Assembly: GCA_013350335.1 (NCBI GenBank)
Contig: CM023539.1
Location: 44,564,631 to 44,628,630 of the forward strand
Origin: Chimonanthus salicifolius
Taxonomy: Eukaryota; Streptophyta; Magnoliopsida; Laurales; Calycanthaceae
Length of the DNA: 64,000 nt
Reading direction: 5' to 3'
The notes under the pieces are model-generated. The model was not told where the DNA came from. It saw only the letters and a program-made list of their open reading frames with translations, and searched no databases. The position numbers were made by a program, and so were the translations under genes. Shown piece by piece: positions 62,101-64,000 of the stretch (the stretch's first letter is position 1; each line of letters begins with the position of its first letter).

Positions 62101-63904
62101 GGATTATACCCATGGAGGAATTATATTCATGGATGGTTTATACCCATGAATAGATTATACTCACAGATCGAGTGTTACCAGGGATGGATATGTATACCCA
62201 TGCATGATGTTTCCCATAGTTGGTTTGGATTCATGCCCGGATGTTGGTCTTATAGTAGACCTGTTGGTCTCATAGTAGACATATTGGTCTTATGTTAGAC
62301 ATGTTGGTCGCATGGTAGACATATTGGTATTATGGTGGACATGTTAGTCCCATAGTAGGCGTACTGGTCTTATGTTAGACATGTTGGTCCCATGATAGAC
62401 GTATTGGTATTATATTGGACATGTTTATCCCATAGTAGACGTATTGGTCTTATGGTGACCTGTTGATCTTATGATAGACATATTGGTTTTACGAATGTAT
62501 GAGTTATGCCCATGGATAGATTATACCCATGGAGTGATTATATTCATGGATGGTTACTACCCATAGATAGATGATACTCACGGATGGAGAGTTACCAGAG
62601 ATGAATGATGAATCTTATGGATGTTGTTCCCATGGTAGACATATTGGATTCAAGCCTAAATATTGATTATATAGTGGGCATATTGACCCCATGATAGATA
62701 TAGTAGTCCCATGGTAGACGCATTGATCTCATGGTAGACGTGACGGTTCTATAGATAGATATTATTTTCCCATGGATGGTTATTCCCATGGAGGGCTTTG
62801 TGACCATGGATGAGTATTGTATACCGTGGATAGATATTCCCACAGAGGGCATTGATTCCATAGAGGATTGGACCCATATTTAGAGTATTGTTCCCGATGA
62901 GGGATGTATTTATATTCAGGTATAGGTCCCATGGTTGAGGTTTATCCCATGTGTGACATTGACCCCATGGTTGACGGTGTTCCCATGGTTGGTATAGACC
63001 CGTGATTGGCTAAACCCGTGATTGATGAGATCTATTCTATTGATGAGGCCCACGATAAGGTAATTAGAATGTCTTGATGTGACATCATGAATAGCACAGG
63101 GTTAGTGCCATGAAATAAATGAATTGAAAACTACGCAGGATCTGATCTCCATTGGAGTACGTAGGCAGCTGATAATTCAGTTCGATCAAATCAAGGGTCC
63201 AACAAGTCCTTGGATATGTAGGGATCTCGCAACACATGTAGGTGTCACGTGTTTGGACTATGAGTTGTGCATACTTCAGAGTTGAAAAAAAAATATATAT
63301 TATTGTTTCTCACATGTCCGTTGGGTCGGGCAGTGACACCTTTTGATTATTAATAGTCACCATTTCAAAAAATAAAAAATAAACTGCAATTATCAAGTGG
63401 TTTAAACAATGGAACCTGAAATCAACTATCACAAATTTCTGAATGGGATATTTTTGTTAAACTCATGTCAACAGTTCACATAAAGATATCCATCACTCCT
63501 TTCCCATCATAGGAAAGCATAAAAGAGGACCATTGAAGATCACCTTAAGAACGTTTAGTATGGAAATATATTTTCAGTCTCCATTATATTTAGACTAGAA
63601 GCAAGTAAAGTAAAATACTGTATGGTATGGTTATCCATCCTTCATCTTCAGCAACATCTGAGTGGCCACCAACAGGACCACAGTTATTTTCACTTGAAGC
63701 AGGTCCACTCTCATTTAGAATACCCCCTCCATTGTTGGCTGCACCACCATCATCATTTGTTGAAGACTCAGGAAATGGATCTTCAGCTATAAGGCCCTCT
63801 AAAGTAGTTGCTGTCTGGGGCAAAGAAGGCAGATCTGTAGACACTTCGTGCACAGTTGGCAAATCCGAAATCGTAGGATGTGCAGCTCGCATTAAAAAAT
63901 TCAT
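42917..63904 (-). CDS. Conserved plant protein, TRIPP-like (TRAPP-associated) candidate; nine exons, two frame breaks
   Basis: Exons (minus strand): 63904-63619, 59276-59198, 58968-58373, 47415-46792, 46671-46516, 44682-44480, 44395-44262, 43817-43462, 43020-42917. All have GT-AG borders with matching phases, except after exons 2 and 5, where one extra base shifts the frame. About 845 residues are recovered. Landmarks: MNFLMRAAHP start; acidic linker ending DEGWITIPY; LDRSFIFPGEQLHILVCLSA; LLQVNVGVNFL; a Ser/Pro-rich LSPPPRSLSPPP stretch; RRGEEHSFIIKP; SWRPRATRDLMISVASEM; NLTSEDLTLTILAPAS; DGIITLDTLQI. From memory this resembles the plant-specific TRAPP-interacting protein TRIPP (about 840 aa, membrane traffic at the Golgi/TGN). 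The family call is tentative; the gene structure is secure. Introns 1 (4.3 kb) and 3 (11 kb) are filled with transposons. The last exon was not found. Confidence 0.75.
43961..43994. repeat. (GT)n(GA)n compound microsatellite
   Basis: About eight GT units are followed by about eight GA units, in the intron between exons 7 and 8 of the minus-strand gene. Confidence 0.9.
44683..46515. other. Intron 5 of the minus-strand gene
   Basis: About 1.8 kb without recognised genes. The stretch 45310-45490 is rich in GGGCT/AGCCC words (ttgggctc, gagcccagc), like 6230-6420 in the tandem unit, and may be a degenerate dispersed repeat. Confidence 0.4.
46516..46671 (-). other. Exon 5 of the minus-strand gene, with a +1 frame break
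   Basis: It starts AATGTTTCTGCC after 'cttttacag' and should begin NVS in phase 0. The conserved-looking part PVQIPDIVVFIDAITIVFE is one base out of register with that start. At 156 nt it is one longer than its phases (0 in, 2 out) require. The extra base lies within 46660-46671. Confidence 0.7.
47597..47652 (+). repeat. G-run tract (possible G-quadruplex)
   Basis: Runs of 11, 11, 5, 3 and more G on the plus strand are interrupted by single T. They lie in intron 3, 0.2 kb from exon 4 (C-runs on the transcribed RNA). Poly-Gly and poly-Pro reading frames over it are artefacts. Confidence 0.9.
47811..49597 (-). mobile_element. RTE-type LINE, 5'-truncated, with a 615-bp insert
   Basis: Same family as 27637-31980. 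On the minus strand, 49597-49477 encodes STVEAIFILRQPIEKFREKRK and NLYMTFIDLE. After the insert, 48843 down encodes YDRVPRYLIWQALKTYFPNK and AELIQDMYEYAATTIRT. The 3' end is marked by GATGGTGATGATAATAAA. Near-identical flanks AATCACATGTCTTTT (47796-47810) and AATCACATCCTTTT (49598-49611) are likely target duplications. It sits in intron 3, same strand as the gene. Confidence 0.8.
48853..49467. mobile_element. AT-rich non-autonomous DNA element inside the LINE
   Basis: It splits the LINE RT frame. The flanks ATCATATGC (48844-48852) and ATCATATGC (49468-49476) form a 9-bp target duplication. Both ends carry AATGT and several ggttcaac/gttgaacc and ggttcg words in inverted arrangement, but terminal repeats are weak. 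The centre (48950-49320) is extremely AT-rich. A Mutator-like MITE is plausible from the 9-bp duplication only. Confidence 0.65.
50219..52020 (-). mobile_element. L1-type LINE fragment A (zf-RVT and RNase H parts), interrupted
   Basis: Minus strand: 51997-51686 encodes a zinc-knuckle zf-RVT-like end (EESIDHLICSCRFTKGVWDR, then VVILWSVWRKRNNRVFKG). 50446-50219 encodes an RNase H-like end (VKGDSANSIAW, SWRLVNIIRE, FSHIGHSRNCVADFL). About 0.9 kb of unrelated DNA (50690-51575) lies between. Frames are broken. Confidence 0.75.
50690..51575 (+). mobile_element. ~0.9-kb non-autonomous retroelement of unknown class, plus strand
   Basis: It interrupts L1 fragment A. It begins with AT-rich, promoter-like DNA (ttataaagcc near 50797), has a GC-rich middle, and ends with an AT-rich part and 'ccacatttaggcatttagggttaccct'. 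The end (51350-51570) is clearly related to the complement of 55185-55400. No terminal repeats were identified. Confidence 0.5.
52050..53980. other. Intron 3 interior, no gene recognised
   Basis: It contains two short direct repeats of 'gggtctgatttgagcagccc' type (53115-53162) and a stretch (52500-52925) whose ends 'tagtagtcaaggc' and 'cgactttcactacta' form a weak inverted pair. I could not confirm a transposon there. Confidence 0.35.
53990..57110 (-). mobile_element. L1-type LINE fragment B (RT C-terminus, zf-RVT, RNase H), interrupted
   Basis: Minus strand, in order: 56983-56645 RT end (CSGLKINFHMSEFMGVNVD, SSYLGLPLCKG, WKGKYLSIGGRITLIKYVLS); 56504-56289 (WRLGN..., WWVTAANRRF); 55175-54972 and 54972-54733 (CIWDPNPHEIFSVKSF, WKGGVPFKVKVFGWL); 54322-54002 RNase H (LFKLNFDGSC, GYGRIIRNGSGG, LEGDSKIVVAW). 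Many stops are present. A related 1.1-kb element splits it at 55180-56290. Confidence 0.8.
55180..56290 (-). mobile_element. ~1.1-kb non-autonomous retroelement, minus strand, sister of 50690-51575
   Basis: On the minus strand it starts with a TATA-like 'tgtataaatactcc' (near 56136-56150), followed by 'ctaatgaggc..' DNA, then 'ggcgagaaggcacggcacgg', a GC- and TC-rich middle, and the AT-rich end shared with 51350-51570. It cuts L1 fragment B. No protein motif is seen. Confidence 0.5.
57111..58372. other. Intron 3, part next to exon 3
   Basis: No repeat family or reading frame could be supported. Open frames at 57668-57931 and 57967-58200 have no domain. Confidence 0.4.
59077..59139. repeat. 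(CT)n(CA)n compound microsatellite
   Basis: About 20 CT units and 11 CA units lie in intron 2 of the minus-strand gene, 59 bp past the exon 2 donor. Confidence 0.95.
59198..59276 (-). other. Exon 2 of the minus-strand gene, with a +1 frame break
   Basis: Entering in phase 1 from exon 1, the frame reads KPLPEN and then hits TGA. One base further it continues WSDATDILSFHPLDRSFIFPG, which joins exon 3 correctly. The extra base is one T of 'aacttgg' (59256-59262). At 79 nt the exon is one longer than the phases require. No alternative AG acceptor restores the frame. Confidence 0.75.
61180..61640 (+). repeat. Minisatellite 1 in the solo LTR (~48-bp period)
   Basis: At least five units of 'attgagacgtggtatgggtg' + 'cgtccctcacgtgat' lie between 61195 and 61400, with a further copy near 61595-61630 after a spacer. 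Confidence 0.85.
62242..62490 (+). repeat. Minisatellite 2 in the solo LTR (~21-bp period)
   Basis: About twelve units of 'tgttggtcttatggtagaca' type alternate tgttgg/attgg starts. The flanking stretches 62085-62175 and 62505-62600 and the region to 63010 are rich in related 'cccatggatgg' words. Confidence 0.85.
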
Positions 63905-64000
63905 TGCTCCGCACTGAGTTTCTGGTCTGCAAAGTTGCAAAGAAAGATCTATAATCCGAACAAAAAATGCTCCAGCAATTTCTATATTGATTTTGAATGT

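Larger units (their letters stand above)
60362..63338. mobile_element. Solo LTR, 2,977 bp, with CCTTT target duplication
   Basis: It starts TGTAATGACCCAGG and ends GGGTCGGGCAGTGACA, giving TG...CA with imperfect inverted termini. CCTTT stands directly before (60357-60361) and after (63339-63343). There is no internal pol region, primer site or second LTR. The words 'gtacgtaggcaactgagag' (60860) and 'gtacgtaggcagctgata' (63162), followed by 'ttcagttcgatcaaa' or 'cagttcgatcaaa', resemble LTRs of large plant gypsy elements. Two minisatellite blocks lie inside. It sits in intron 1 of the minus-strand gene. Confidence 0.8.

Noticed and set aside
61180..62490. Regularly spaced repeats that might suggest a CRISPR-like array
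   Set aside because: Units abut without unique spacers, and they lie in a plant solo LTR.

Overview
The window is nuclear DNA of a flowering plant. It has interrupted genes with GT-AG introns, plant-type F-box proteins, tRNA-derived SINEs, RTE and L1 LINEs, copia-like and TRIM LTR elements, solo LTRs and a Mutator-like foldback element. The sequence does not fix the species; no bacterial, organellar or viral gene order is present.

Left third (1-32 kb, + strand): an F-box/LRR cluster. A unit of about 5,050 bp is tandemly repeated (unit A, partial, 2002-5588; B, 5589-10638; C, 10639-15698). Each unit carries upstream DNA, exon 1 of an F-box gene and only the first ~1 kb of intron 1. Exons 2 and 3 exist once, beyond the last unit (17249-17407 and 17523-17885), so only the third copy is a complete gene (482 aa). 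A fourth, older paralogue is complete at 22809-27505 (478 aa). An AGATCT-rich non-autonomous LTR element interrupts the first unit on the left. A second member of that family sits inside an RTE LINE that itself landed just downstream of the fourth F-box gene; the homologous site after gene 3 is empty and shows the nesting order.

Middle (32-43 kb): mostly gene-free, with several SINE copies and microsatellites.

Right third (42.9-63.9 kb, - strand): one long gene with nine recognisable exons (63904 down to 42917), encoding a conserved plant protein that resembles, from memory, the plant TRAPP-associated protein TRIPP. Its introns are packed with transposons: an RTE LINE with a further insert, two L1 fragments each interrupted by a related ~1 kb element, and a 2,977-bp solo LTR with a perfect 5-bp target duplication. 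Two exons contain a single extra base that breaks the reading frame, so this copy is either decaying or carries base errors. The terminal exon was not found.

The most unusual structure is the array of near-identical promoter-plus-first-exon units in front of one shared set of 3' exons, with a middle unit that looks like the hybrid product of unequal crossing-over.
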